13,680 nt of DNA, from the NCBI GenBank assembly GCA_023380515.1, contig JAMCRH010000105.1, forward strand, positions 1-13,680, written 5' to 3'. Each line of letters starts with the position of its first letter. Positions within the stretch are counted from its first letter, which is position 1. The DNA comes from Gammaproteobacteria bacterium (lineage in GTDB: Bacteria > Pseudomonadota > Gammaproteobacteria > Enterobacterales > Alteromonadaceae). The notes below the pieces were generated by a model, which was given only the letters and a program-made list of their open reading frames with translations, did not search any database and was not told the DNA's origin. Positions 7,855 through 13,680 of the stretch are shown in pieces. Position numbers and translations under genes: made by a program.

Positions 7855-8933
7855 TGTTAGCAACAGAGTGGCAAGCAGCAGCAAGTGTTTGGTTACGTTG
7901 GCCAAGTCGTAGCGATATTTGGCCGCAGCGAGGCGCTGCTGCGCAAGATGAATTATGTGGCTTAATTCAAGCGCTCATTGAACGCCAAGTACCGGTTAAT
8001 TTGCAAGTACAACCGGCCAGTTTTACTGACGCAGAAACGCGTCTGCGTGAACAGCTTGGGCAACTTGCTGATGCTGCATTATTGAAGCTGCATGAATGTG
8101 ACTTTGGTGAGATTTGGTTGCGTGATTGCGCGCCATTCTTGACCAAAGCTGCAAGCGGAGAATGGCAGGCGTTGGCCTATGAATTTGATGGCTGGGGCGG
8201 CATTGATGACCAATTTGCCAAAGATTTACAAGCGCGCGACTGGCTTGCCGAAGCCCTGCAACTACCGCTGACATCGCGTTCAATGGTGCTTGAAGGTGGT
8301 GCGATTCATCATGACGGTGAAGGCACCGCACTGTTATGCACCGGGAGCATTCTTTACCGTCAGGGTAACCAAGGCCTAACAGCGAAAGTGTTGGCAGAAG
8401 AGTTAAAAGAGTCGCTCGGCTTGAGTACGATTTTAACCCTCCCTGGACGCCTAAATGCCGATGAAACCGGTGGCCACGTTGATAATTTGGCTTGCTTTGT
8501 TCGCCCCGGTGAAGTGGTGATGGCGATGACTCAAGACGCCTCGCATCCAGATTACGCAACCTGTCGGCGAGTGTATGACTATTTACAGGAAGCTCGTGAT
8601 GCACAAGGCCGGCCACTGAAAATTCATACGTTGCCTTTACCGCGTTCACCGCGTTTGTCGGCGGCGGAAGGTGCCAGCATCGAACACCGCCATGGAATTC
8701 GCAAACGTATTGCCGGTATGGCCTTGATGGCGACCTACGTGAACTTTTTACGGGTTGAATTGCCTGACCAGAAGCTGATTATTTTGCCAGGTTTTGGTTT
8801 ACCAACCGATGAGCAAGCACAACGACAAATGCAGGCAATCATGCCCGATCACGAAGTGTTGGTGCTGCCAGCTCGGGCATTAGTTGTTGGCGGCGGCGCT
8901 TGGCACTGCGCAAGTTTTGTTGCGCCGATTTAG
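7854..8933 (+). CDS. Agmatine deiminase family (PPAD-type) hydrolase
   Basis: A 359-residue protein of the agmatine deiminase/peptidylarginine deiminase fold. Family members cleave guanidino groups to citrulline- or carbamoyl-type products plus ammonia; AguA makes N-carbamoylputrescine from agmatine. The core catalytic residues appear present: Arg90-Asp91 in WLRDCAP, Glu147 in LEGGAIHHDGEGT, His208 in ETGGHVDN and the nucleophile Cys352 in GGGAWHC. FDGWGG at 111-116 is also family-typical. Several positions differ from classical AguA: WxRDTGP is WLRDCAP, GGGNIHC is GGGAWHC, and the usual C-terminal Gln-rich end is replaced by ASFVAPI. Agmatine is therefore a plausible but unproven substrate, and I give no symbol. 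The ATG overlaps the rluB stop (TAATG) with GAAGGG 9 bases upstream. No N-carbamoylputrescine amidase or other polyamine gene is adjacent. Confidence 0.85.
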   Translation: MLATEWQAAASVWLRWPSRSDIWPQRGAAAQDELCGLIQALIERQVPVNLQVQPASFTDAETRLREQLGQLADAALLKLHECDFGEIWLRDCAPFLTKAASGEWQALAYEFDGWGGIDDQFAKDLQARDWLAEALQLPLTSRSMVLEGGAIHHDGEGTALLCTGSILYRQGNQGLTAKVLAEELKESLGLSTILTLPGRLNADETGGHVDNLACFVRPGEVVMAMTQDASHPDYATCRRVYDYLQEARDAQGRPLKIHTLPLPRSPRLSAAEGASIEHRHGIRKRIAGMALMATYVNFLRVELPDQKLIILPGFGLPTDEQAQRQMQAIMPDHEVLVLPARALVVGGGAWHCASFVAPI

Positions 8934-8971
8934 TTAGATGAAGTCCTTTCGGGCAATGGCATGTTTGTCGG

Positions 8972-8995
8972 CAGCTGTGTCGACAGCTGTGTCGA
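8972..8995 (+). repeat. Two perfect tandem copies of a 12-base unit
   Basis: CAGCTGTGTCGA occurs twice back to back in the 79-base gap between the deiminase-family gene and the SIMPL gene. It also creates a 7-bp inverted repeat, CAGCTGT (8972-8978) with ACAGCTG (8983-8989) around a 4-base loop. No T-run follows, so it is not an intrinsic terminator. It probably arose as a small duplication. Confidence 0.8.
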
Positions 8996-9012
8996 TAGCG
9001 AGGAGATAAGTC

Positions 9013-9717
9013 ATGCAACAACGTTTGGTGGTTTTGTTAGCCCTTGTTTTACCATTGCTGGCAGCTTGTCAGCCAGACTCTCAGTCGGCAACGACGAGTG
9101 AAGCGGCATATATTGAAGTGCAAGGTACAGGTGTGGCATTAGCGGTTCCGGATCGGGTCAGCATGGTTTTCGTCATTGAAGCCGAAGGTGATGACCTGGT
9201 GGCACTGAAGCAACAAGTGGATCGCACGACTGTGAGCATGCTTGATTTGTTTACCGCCATGGATATTCCGCGTCAGCAAATTCGCTCGTGGCAAGTGAGC
9301 GTACAACCGCAATACCACTACCTCGAACGGGAACGGGTGTTTGCGGGCTATTCGGTTTCACGCGACCTACAAGTCACGTTCGACGAAGTAGACCGCTTTG
9401 ATGAGATTCTCGACACTGCCTTGCAAGCGGGTATTGGCAATCTGAGCCGAGTGAATTTTTCCGTCTCTGAACCAGCGCCATTGCATGCTGAAGCACGCGC
9501 TGCTGCCATTGAACATGCACGCTCGAAAGCCGAACAAATGGCGACGCTAGCGGGTCGCAAGTTAGGCCCAGCGGTGCAAGTTCGCGAACAAGGCGGTCAT
9601 GCTGAGCGCATTTTAGTGACGGGTTCACGGATGATGGCGGCGGATACAAGTGCGACAGAAGCGGGTGAGCAAGAGATTCGCGCGCAAGTGTTTATTCGCT
9701 TTGCACTTGTTGATTGA
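9013..9717 (+). CDS. SIMPL-domain (DUF541, YggE-like) predicted lipoprotein
   Basis: A 234-residue SIMPL-domain protein. The family includes E. coli YggE, linked to oxidative stress defence, and related periplasmic proteins; its biochemical role is unsettled. The N-terminus is a lipoprotein signal: a short basic start, a hydrophobic stretch at residues 5-16, and a lipobox LAAC with Cys19. Gln at +2 is compatible with sorting to the outer membrane. After a Ser/Thr-rich linker the domain begins IEVQGTGVALAVPDRVSM, with VQPQYHY, FAGYSVSRDLQVTF and ARSKAEQMATLAGRKLG, all typical. AGGAG precedes the ATG by 8 bases. It follows the deiminase-family gene by 79 bases with no visible terminator, so co-transcription is possible. 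Confidence 0.88.
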   Translation: MQQRLVVLLALVLPLLAACQPDSQSATTSEAAYIEVQGTGVALAVPDRVSMVFVIEAEGDDLVALKQQVDRTTVSMLDLFTAMDIPRQQIRSWQVSVQPQYHYLERERVFAGYSVSRDLQVTFDEVDRFDEILDTALQAGIGNLSRVNFSVSEPAPLHAEARAAAIEHARSKAEQMATLAGRKLGPAVQVREQGGHAERILVTGSRMMAADTSATEAGEQEIRAQVFIRFALVD

Positions 9718-9820
9718 TTTCTGTTAGGACGCGTTGCTGCGAATCACTGCCGCGAATAGCTGCAAACGAGAATGGCCGCCAAATCTATGCTTAGGCGGTG
9801 TTGAGAATGAAGTGTTGCGT

Positions 9821-10315
9821 ATGATCAGACAGCCGAAAGATCCGGAAGACGAAACAGTTATTGAACAGCGGGCTGTGCAGCTGTTGAGTCGGCGCGAGCA
9901 GAGTGAGTATGAGTTGGTGCAAAAGCTCTGCCAACGCGGCTTTGCAAAAGAAGCCGTGCAGCGTGTGGTGGCGAAACTGCAAGAGCGCCGTTGGCAGTCT
10001 GATCAACGTTTTGCTGAGATGTTTTATCGCAGTCGTGTCGAACAAGGCCATGGGCCGATAAAAATTAAAGCAGAAATGCAACAGCGGGGAATTGCGGCAG
10101 CAACTATCGACGAGATATTTAGCAGTGCGGAAACGGACTGGGTGGCGTTGGCGACCGACCGCTATTTACGTAAATTCGGAGCGGCTAAACTGAGCCAGCT
10201 GGAGCCAAAAGAGCGAGCAAAACGCCAACGTTTTTTGGCGCAACGTGGCTTTAGCGCAAATCACGTGTATGCAGCTGAAGCAGCCGCTCAGGAAAGCCTC
10301 GAGAATGCCGACTAA
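9821..10315 (+). CDS. recX: Regulatory protein RecX
   Basis: Small helical protein that binds RecA filaments and modulates recombinase activity. From the ATG at 9821 it is 164 residues, close to E. coli RecX. It contains the expected repeats: AVQLLSRREQSEYELVQKL, RRWQSDQRFAEMFYRSR, GHGPIKIKAEMQQRGI, and TDWVALATDRYLRKFG near the C-terminus. The frame is open from 9734, but the upstream 29 residues do not resemble the family. The ribosome-binding site is weak, and GTG at 9812 is an alternative start. recX normally follows recA directly; here a SIMPL gene is upstream and no LexA box is seen in the 100 bases before it. alaS follows after 98 bases, as in E. coli. Confidence 0.9.
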   Translation: MIRQPKDPEDETVIEQRAVQLLSRREQSEYELVQKLCQRGFAKEAVQRVVAKLQERRWQSDQRFAEMFYRSRVEQGHGPIKIKAEMQQRGIAAATIDEIFSSAETDWVALATDRYLRKFGAAKLSQLEPKERAKRQRFLAQRGFSANHVYAAEAAAQESLENAD

Positions 10316-10360
10316 GCGGCTGTTTTCTCGCTCGCCGCTATGCTAATCTTTACCCCCTGA

Positions 10361-10366
10361 TAAAAT
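10361..10366 (+). promoter_or_regulatory. Possible -10 element for alaS
   Basis: TAAAAT in the 98-base recX-alaS gap matches the sigma-70 -10 consensus at 5 of 6 bases and lies 47 bases before the alaS start. No good -35 is present at 16-18 bases upstream. AGCGGC/GCCGCT just after recX could form a short stem but has no T-run. alaS may equally be read from an upstream promoter. Confidence 0.25.
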
Positions 10367-10413
10367 ACAAACCAACGTAAATCAATGCTAACCGAGAGCA
10401 GGAAACACGTTTT

Positions 10414-13020
10414 ATGAGTATGAGTAGTGCCGAAATTCGAACGGCGTTTTTAGAGTTCTTCAAAGAGCGCGGCCACCAAATCGTGCCAAGTTCGTCCCTA
10501 ATTCCAGGTAACGATGCGACGTTGTTATTCACCAACGCCGGCATGGTGCCGTTTAAAGACGTGTTTTTAGGCACTGATAAGCGTGACTATACGCGAGCAA
10601 CAAGCTCACAGCGTTGCGTGCGCGCAGGTGGTAAGCATAACGATCTCGAGAACGTTGGTTATACAGCACGCCATCATACTTTCTTTGAAATGCTTGGAAA
10701 TTTCAGTTTCGGTGATTATTTCAAACGTGAAGCCATTGGTTATGCATGGACGTTCTTAACCGAGACCTTGCAGTTACCGAAGGAAAAGCTTTGGGTGACT
10801 GTGTTCGAAGAAGATGACGAAGCTTACGAGATTTGGGCAAAAGAAATCGGCGTGCCGGAAGATCGGATTAGCCGCATTGGTGCCAAAGATAACTTTTGGC
10901 AAATGGGCGATACGGGCCCATGTGGTCCGTGCTCGGAGATTTTCTATGACCACGGTGAAGACGTGTGGGGCGGCCCTCCGGGTACTCCGGAAGAAGACGG
11001 TGACCGTTACATTGAAATTTGGAACCTCGTATTCATGCAGTACAACCGTCAAGCAGACGGGACGCTCGATCCACTGCCGAAGCCGTCAGTCGACACCGGT
11101 ATGGGGTTAGAGCGGATTGCTGCGGTATTACAACATGTGCATTCAAACTACGAAACCGACACGTTTGTTGCCCTAATTAAAGCGGCCGCAGCAGCGGTCG
11201 GTACGGAAGATTTGCAAGCGCAATCATTACGTGTCATTGCCGACCATATTCGCTCGTGTTCGTTCTTGATTGCTGATGGCGTGTTGCCTTCCAATGAAGG
11301 CCGCGGTTATGTGCTGCGGCGGATTATTCGCCGAGCTGTCCGACATGGCTCGAAACTGGGCGCTGAAGGCCCATTCTTCCATAGCTTAGTAGCTGAACTG
11401 GTGCGCTTGATGGGCGACGCTTATCCAGAGTTAGTCAGTGCACAAGGGCGAATTGAGAAAGCACTCTTGCAAGAAGAGCAACAGTTCGCGCGCACCTTAC
11501 AGCGTGGCATGAGCTTGCTTGAAGATGCAGTTGCCGACCTCCCCGAAGGCGGCGTGCTCGCCGGTGACGTCGTGTTTAAACTGTATGACACCTATGGCTT
11601 CCCATATGACTTAACTGCAGATATTTTGCGTGAGCGTGGCTTTGGCCTCGACCAAGCCGGCTTTGAAGCCGCCATGGCCGAGCAGCGTGCACGTGCGCAA
11701 CAAGCGTCGCAGTTTGGTGAAGACTACAATGCGCGTTTAAGTGCCGAAACGACAAGTTCGTTCTCTGGTTACAGTGAATACGAAGGCCAAGCGACGATTA
11801 CCGAAATTTTCCGCGATGGCGAAGCGGTGCAAACTTTAGCGGCGGGTGAAGCCGGTATTGTGGTCTTAGACCAAACGCCTTTCTACGCGGAAAGTGGTGG
11901 TCAGGTTGGTGACGTGGGTGTGTTTGAAATTGATGGTGAGCCAGTATTTACCGTCAATGACACCCAGTACATTGGCAAGGCAATCGCGCACCATGGTGTG
12001 AGCGATGTTGAACTGACAGTAGGGCAGTCTTTGACTGCGGTGGTTGACGATGAGCGCCGTTGGGCGATTCGCCGCAATCACTCAGCAACGCATTTAATTC
12101 ATGCAGCTCTGCGGAATATTTTGGGTGATCACGTTGCCCAGAAAGGCTCGTTGGTTGATGAACAACGTTTGCGTTTCGATTTTGCCCATTCACAAGCGGT
12201 CAGTAACGACGAGTTGCGAGCAATTGAAGCCCAAGTGAACGAACAGATTCGTTTGAACTTACCACTCACGACCGATTTATTGCCGATTGAAGAAGCGAAA
12301 GCGCGTGGCGCCATGGCGTTGTTTGGTGAGAAGTACGACGACGAAGTACGCGTGGTGCAAATGGGTGATTATTCGCTTGAGCTGTGCGGTGGTACGCATG
12401 TCAATCGCACCGGTGATATTGGTAGTTTCCGTGTCACCACTGAAGCGGGTATCGCGTCTGGTGTTCGTCGTATTGAAGCGGTGACCGGCGCTGGTGCAGT
12501 AGCGTATACACAAGCACAGCAACAACAGTTACAAAAGGTTGCGGGTTTATTTAAGGCCGATCCAGCCGCAGTGAGCGAACGAATTGAACAAATGCTCGCA
12601 CGCCAAAAGCAGCTGGAGAAAGAGCTCGGTGAGCTGCAACGGCAGATGTCGCAGCAAGCTGGTGCTTCACTTATCGATAGTGCGCAAGAGATTGCCGGTG
12701 TGAAAGCCATTATTGCGGAAGTTACCAATACGGAAGCAAAGGCCTTGCGGGAAATGGTCGATGACTTAAAAAATCGTTTAGGCTCTGGAATTGTCTGTCT
12801 TGGTTTGCGCCAAGGCGATAAAGTCAGCTTAATTGTTGGGGTAACGAATGACCTCACCAAGCAAGTAAAAGCCGGTGAGTTGGTGAATTATATCGCCAAC
12901 CAAGTGGGCGGTAAGGGCGGTGGTCGCCCTGATATGGCTCAGGCAGGTGGTACTGATGCAAGCCAGTTAGATACCGCGCTAGCGAGCGTGACGCCATGGT
13001 TGCATGAAAAATTAGGTTAA
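10414..13020 (+). CDS. alaS: Alanine--tRNA ligase AlaRS
   Basis: Charges tRNA-Ala and hydrolyses mischarged Ser/Gly-tRNA-Ala. At 868 residues it is full length (E. coli 876). The class II catalytic domain contains [35 protein letters not shown] and [17 protein letters not shown] near the N-terminus, followed by the tRNA-recognition region. The editing domain has the zinc-binding set His556/His560 (HSATH) and Cys658/His662 (CGGTH). A coiled-coil rich in Gln/Glu follows around residues 695-750. The C-Ala domain ends with a [15 protein letters not shown] motif. AGGA lies 10 bases before the ATG at 10414; a second ATG two codons later is possible. A strong terminator follows immediately. There is no lysC between alaS and csrA, as in E. 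coli. Confidence 0.97.
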   Translation: MSMSSAEIRTAFLEFFKERGHQIVPSSSLIPGNDATLLFTNAGMVPFKDVFLGTDKRDYTRATSSQRCVRAGGKHNDLENVGYTARHHTFFEMLGNFSFGDYFKREAIGYAWTFLTETLQLPKEKLWVTVFEEDDEAYEIWAKEIGVPEDRISRIGAKDNFWQMGDTGPCGPCSEIFYDHGEDVWGGPPGTPEEDGDRYIEIWNLVFMQYNRQADGTLDPLPKPSVDTGMGLERIAAVLQHVHSNYETDTFVALIKAAAAAVGTEDLQAQSLRVIADHIRSCSFLIADGVLPSNEGRGYVLRRIIRRAVRHGSKLGAEGPFFHSLVAELVRLMGDAYPELVSAQGRIEKALLQEEQQFARTLQRGMSLLEDAVADLPEGGVLAGDVVFKLYDTYGFPYDLTADILRERGFGLDQAGFEAAMAEQRARAQQASQFGEDYNARLSAETTSSFSGYSEYEGQATITEIFRDGEAVQTLAAGEAGIVVLDQTPFYAESGGQVGDVGVFEIDGEPVFTVNDTQYIGKAIAHHGVSDVELTVGQSLTAVVDDERRWAIRRNHSATHLIHAALRNILGDHVAQKGSLVDEQRLRFDFAHSQAVSNDELRAIEAQVNEQIRLNLPLTTDLLPIEEAKARGAMALFGEKYDDEVRVVQMGDYSLELCGGTHVNRTGDIGSFRVTTEAGIASGVRRIEAVTGAGAVAYTQAQQQQLQKVAGLFKADPAAVSERIEQMLARQKQLEKELGELQRQMSQQAGASLIDSAQEIAGVKAIIAEVTNTEAKALREMVDDLKNRLGSGIVCLGLRQGDKVSLIVGVTNDLTKQVKAGELVNYIANQVGGKGGGRPDMAQAGGTDASQLDTALASVTPWLHEKLG

Positions 13021-13026
13021 TTGCAT

Positions 13027-13055
13027 AAAAGCTGAGCCTCTGGTTCAGCTTTTTT
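13027..13055 (+). terminator. Intrinsic terminator after alaS
   Basis: GCTGAGCC (13031-13038) pairs with GGTTCAGC (13042-13049) with one G-U pair and a 3-base loop. The stem is extended by an A-run upstream and followed by TTTTTT. It lies 7 bases after the alaS stop and separates alaS from csrA. Confidence 0.92.
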
Positions 13056-13096
13056 CTAATTATTGCGGAAAAATTTGGCCATTACAGTGACCTAAC

Positions 13097-13127
13097 TTGA
13101 CCGATTGTTCGTATTTTGCGTGATAAT
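13097..13127 (+). promoter_or_regulatory. Candidate csrA promoter
   Basis: TTGACC (13097-13102) and GATAAT (13122-13127) each match the sigma-70 consensus at 5 of 6 bases. The spacer is 19 bases, longer than ideal. Initiation near 13134 would give a csrA leader of about 97 bases containing the GGA motifs. The 210-base gap between alaS and csrA is AT-rich and may hold further promoters, as csrA does in E. coli. Confidence 0.4.
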
Positions 13128-13177
13128 TAAACGAAAGTGCTATCGCCTTATTTTTATTATTGATAAACTTAACATCT

Positions 13178-13222
13178 CACTTGGACAAGTGACTGTTATG
13201 GAATAGGGACGAATTCAAAGGA
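13178..13222 (+). promoter_or_regulatory. Predicted CsrA-binding leader of csrA (four GGA motifs)
   Basis: CACTTGGACAAGTG (13178-13191) can fold with a 5-bp stem and a GGAC loop, presenting GGA at 13183-13185. This is the classical CsrA recognition geometry. Further GGA motifs lie at 13200-13202, 13207-13209 and 13220-13222; the last is inside the ribosome-binding site AAGGAG, 7 bases before the csrA ATG. E. coli CsrA represses its own translation through several such sites in its leader. The same control is inferred here. Confidence 0.6.
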
Positions 13223-13230
13223 GCGGGTAA

Positions 13231-13422
13231 ATGTTAATATTAACGAGACGTGTTGGTGAAACCCTCATGATCGGTGACGATGTGACCGTGACTGTTTTGG
13301 GCGTGAAAGGAAACCAAGTACGAATTGGTGTGAATGCACCGAAAGATGTGTCTGTTCACCGTGAAGAAATTTATATGCGGATTCAGGCCGAAAAAGATAA
13401 CAAATCTCCAGGAAACGAATAG
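13231..13422 (+). CDS. csrA: Carbon storage regulator CsrA
   Basis: Global post-transcriptional regulator: a dimeric RNA-binding protein that recognises GGA motifs in mRNA leaders and controls carbon metabolism, motility and biofilm formation. The 63-residue product begins [20 protein letters not shown] and keeps the RNA-contacting Leu4 and Arg44 ([11 protein letters not shown]). The C-terminal KDNKSPGNE tail is variable in the family. AAGGAG lies 7 bases before the ATG. Its position between alaS and tRNA-Ser(GCU) is the same as in E. coli. A TGCCGT/ACGGCA inverted repeat lies at 13439-13455 after the stop but has no T-run on the plus strand, so termination there is doubtful. Confidence 0.97.
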   Translation: MLILTRRVGETLMIGDDVTVTVLGVKGNQVRIGVNAPKDVSVHREEIYMRIQAEKDNKSPGNE

Positions 13423-13502
13423 GTCAACCTATCGGTTTTGCCGTAAAAAACGGCAGAGTGATTAAATAAAACGCATTTGAACCATTAGTTTTAAAAAAGC
13501 GT

Positions 13503-13530
13503 TTGACATGCTCGCTCAAATCGCTATCAT
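13503..13530 (+). promoter_or_regulatory. Promoter of tRNA-Ser(GCU)
   Basis: A perfect -35 TTGACA (13503-13508) and TATCAT (13525-13530, 5 of 6) are separated by 16 bases. Predicted initiation is near 13537, about a dozen bases before the mature tRNA 5' end. The GC-rich stretch after the -10 is compatible with stringent control of stable RNA genes, which is inference. Confidence 0.75.
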
Positions 13531-13548
13531 TCGTGCCCATCAAGACGC

Positions 13549-13641
13549 GGTGAGGTGGCCGAGAGGCTGAAGGCGCTCCCCTGCTAAGGGAGTATAGGGT
13601 TTGTAGCCCTATCGAGGGTTCGAATCCCTCCCTCACCGCCA
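13549..13641 (+). tRNA. serV: tRNA-Ser, anticodon GCU
   Basis: Reads AGC and AGU serine codons. The acceptor stem GGTGAGG (13549-13555) pairs with CCTCACC (13631-13637), followed by discriminator G and an encoded CCA (13639-13641). The anticodon stem CTCCC/GGGAG encloses loop CTGCTAA, giving anticodon GCU. A long variable arm (TAGGG...CCCTA) identifies a class II tRNA, and the T arm is GAGGG-TTCGAAT-CCCTC. In E. coli serV, also GCU, sits at the same place after csrA and is followed by tRNA-Arg genes, which may lie just past the right edge. Confidence 0.95.
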
Positions 13642-13655
13642 GTTTCTAAAGTACG

Positions 13656-13671
13656 TGCAACTTCGGTTGTA
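13656..13671 (+). other. UUCG-loop hairpin downstream of tRNA-Ser
   Basis: TGCAAC and GTTGTA pair (one G-U) around a TTCG loop 14 bases after the tRNA. No T-run follows before the window ends. It could be a processing or spacer hairpin in a tRNA transcript or part of a following element cut by the edge. Confidence 0.4.
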
Positions 13672-13680
13672 ACGGCCGCA

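Noticed and set aside
7402..7905. Several overlapping frames antisense or out of frame to the rluB tail
   Set aside because: They are produced by the repetitive Lys/Arg codons of rluB; their translations are repetitive and have no start signals.
8023..8649. 208-codon minus-strand open frame
   Set aside because: It is wholly antisense to the deiminase-family gene, resembles no protein I know, and has no ribosome-binding site I trust.
9718..9820. LexA (SOS) box upstream of recX
   Set aside because: CTGT occurs at 9721 but is not followed by the N8-ACAG half-site.
12369..12860. 163-codon minus-strand open frame
   Set aside because: Antisense shadow of alaS with Cys/Ser-rich low-complexity translation.
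13439..13455. TGCCGT/ACGGCA inverted repeat after csrA as a terminator
   Set aside because: The A-run is in the loop and no T-run follows the stem on the plus strand, so it is not a convincing intrinsic terminator.
1..13680. CRISPR array, insertion sequence, prophage, defence island or retron
   Set aside because: The window is filled by conserved housekeeping genes in known order; no spaced repeats, transposase or reverse transcriptase motifs were seen.

Overview
The window is a stretch of gammaproteobacterial chromosome of intermediate GC content. Gene content, order and protein similarity by eye suggest a marine Alteromonadales-type organism, with the Idiomarina/Pseudidiomarina group as the best guess; this is inference and no search was run. 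It is almost fully coding, with no mobile element, CRISPR array, prophage or toxin-antitoxin pair.

Left part, minus strand (1-3545): start of a tryptophan biosynthesis operon, trpE-trpG-trpD, with trpD running off the left edge. trpG and trpD are separate genes, unlike the fused enterobacterial trpGD. The three genes overlap by 4 and 8 bases. Upstream lies an intact attenuation leader: a 22-codon trpL peptide gene with three consecutive Trp codons, a pause hairpin, a plausible antiterminator and a strong intrinsic terminator.

Middle part, plus strand (3662-9717): rnm (yciV/trpH), yciO, scpA, scpB, rluB, an agmatine-deiminase-family gene and a SIMPL-domain lipoprotein gene. The first six are packed with overlaps or gaps of under 50 bases and probably form one transcript. 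They combine rRNA 5'-end maturation (Rnm), 23S rRNA pseudouridylation (RluB) and chromosome condensation (ScpAB, partners of SMC). The divergent trp/rnm arrangement followed by yciO and rluB matches the layout around trp in E. coli.

Right part, plus strand (9821-13680): recX, alaS, csrA and tRNA-Ser(GCU). This matches the E. coli recA-recX-alaS-csrA-serV order, except that recA is absent and recX instead follows the SIMPL gene. alaS ends in a strong intrinsic terminator. csrA has its own 5' leader with four GGA motifs, one in a hairpin loop and one in the ribosome-binding site, which suggests autoregulation by CsrA. The tRNA has a good sigma-70-type promoter.

I found no convincing undescribed system. 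The points most worth a second look are the trp attenuator, the csrA leader, the divergent active-site motifs of the agmatine-deiminase-family protein, the missing recA, a repetitive basic tail on RluB, and an apparent excess of the palindrome GTCGAC.
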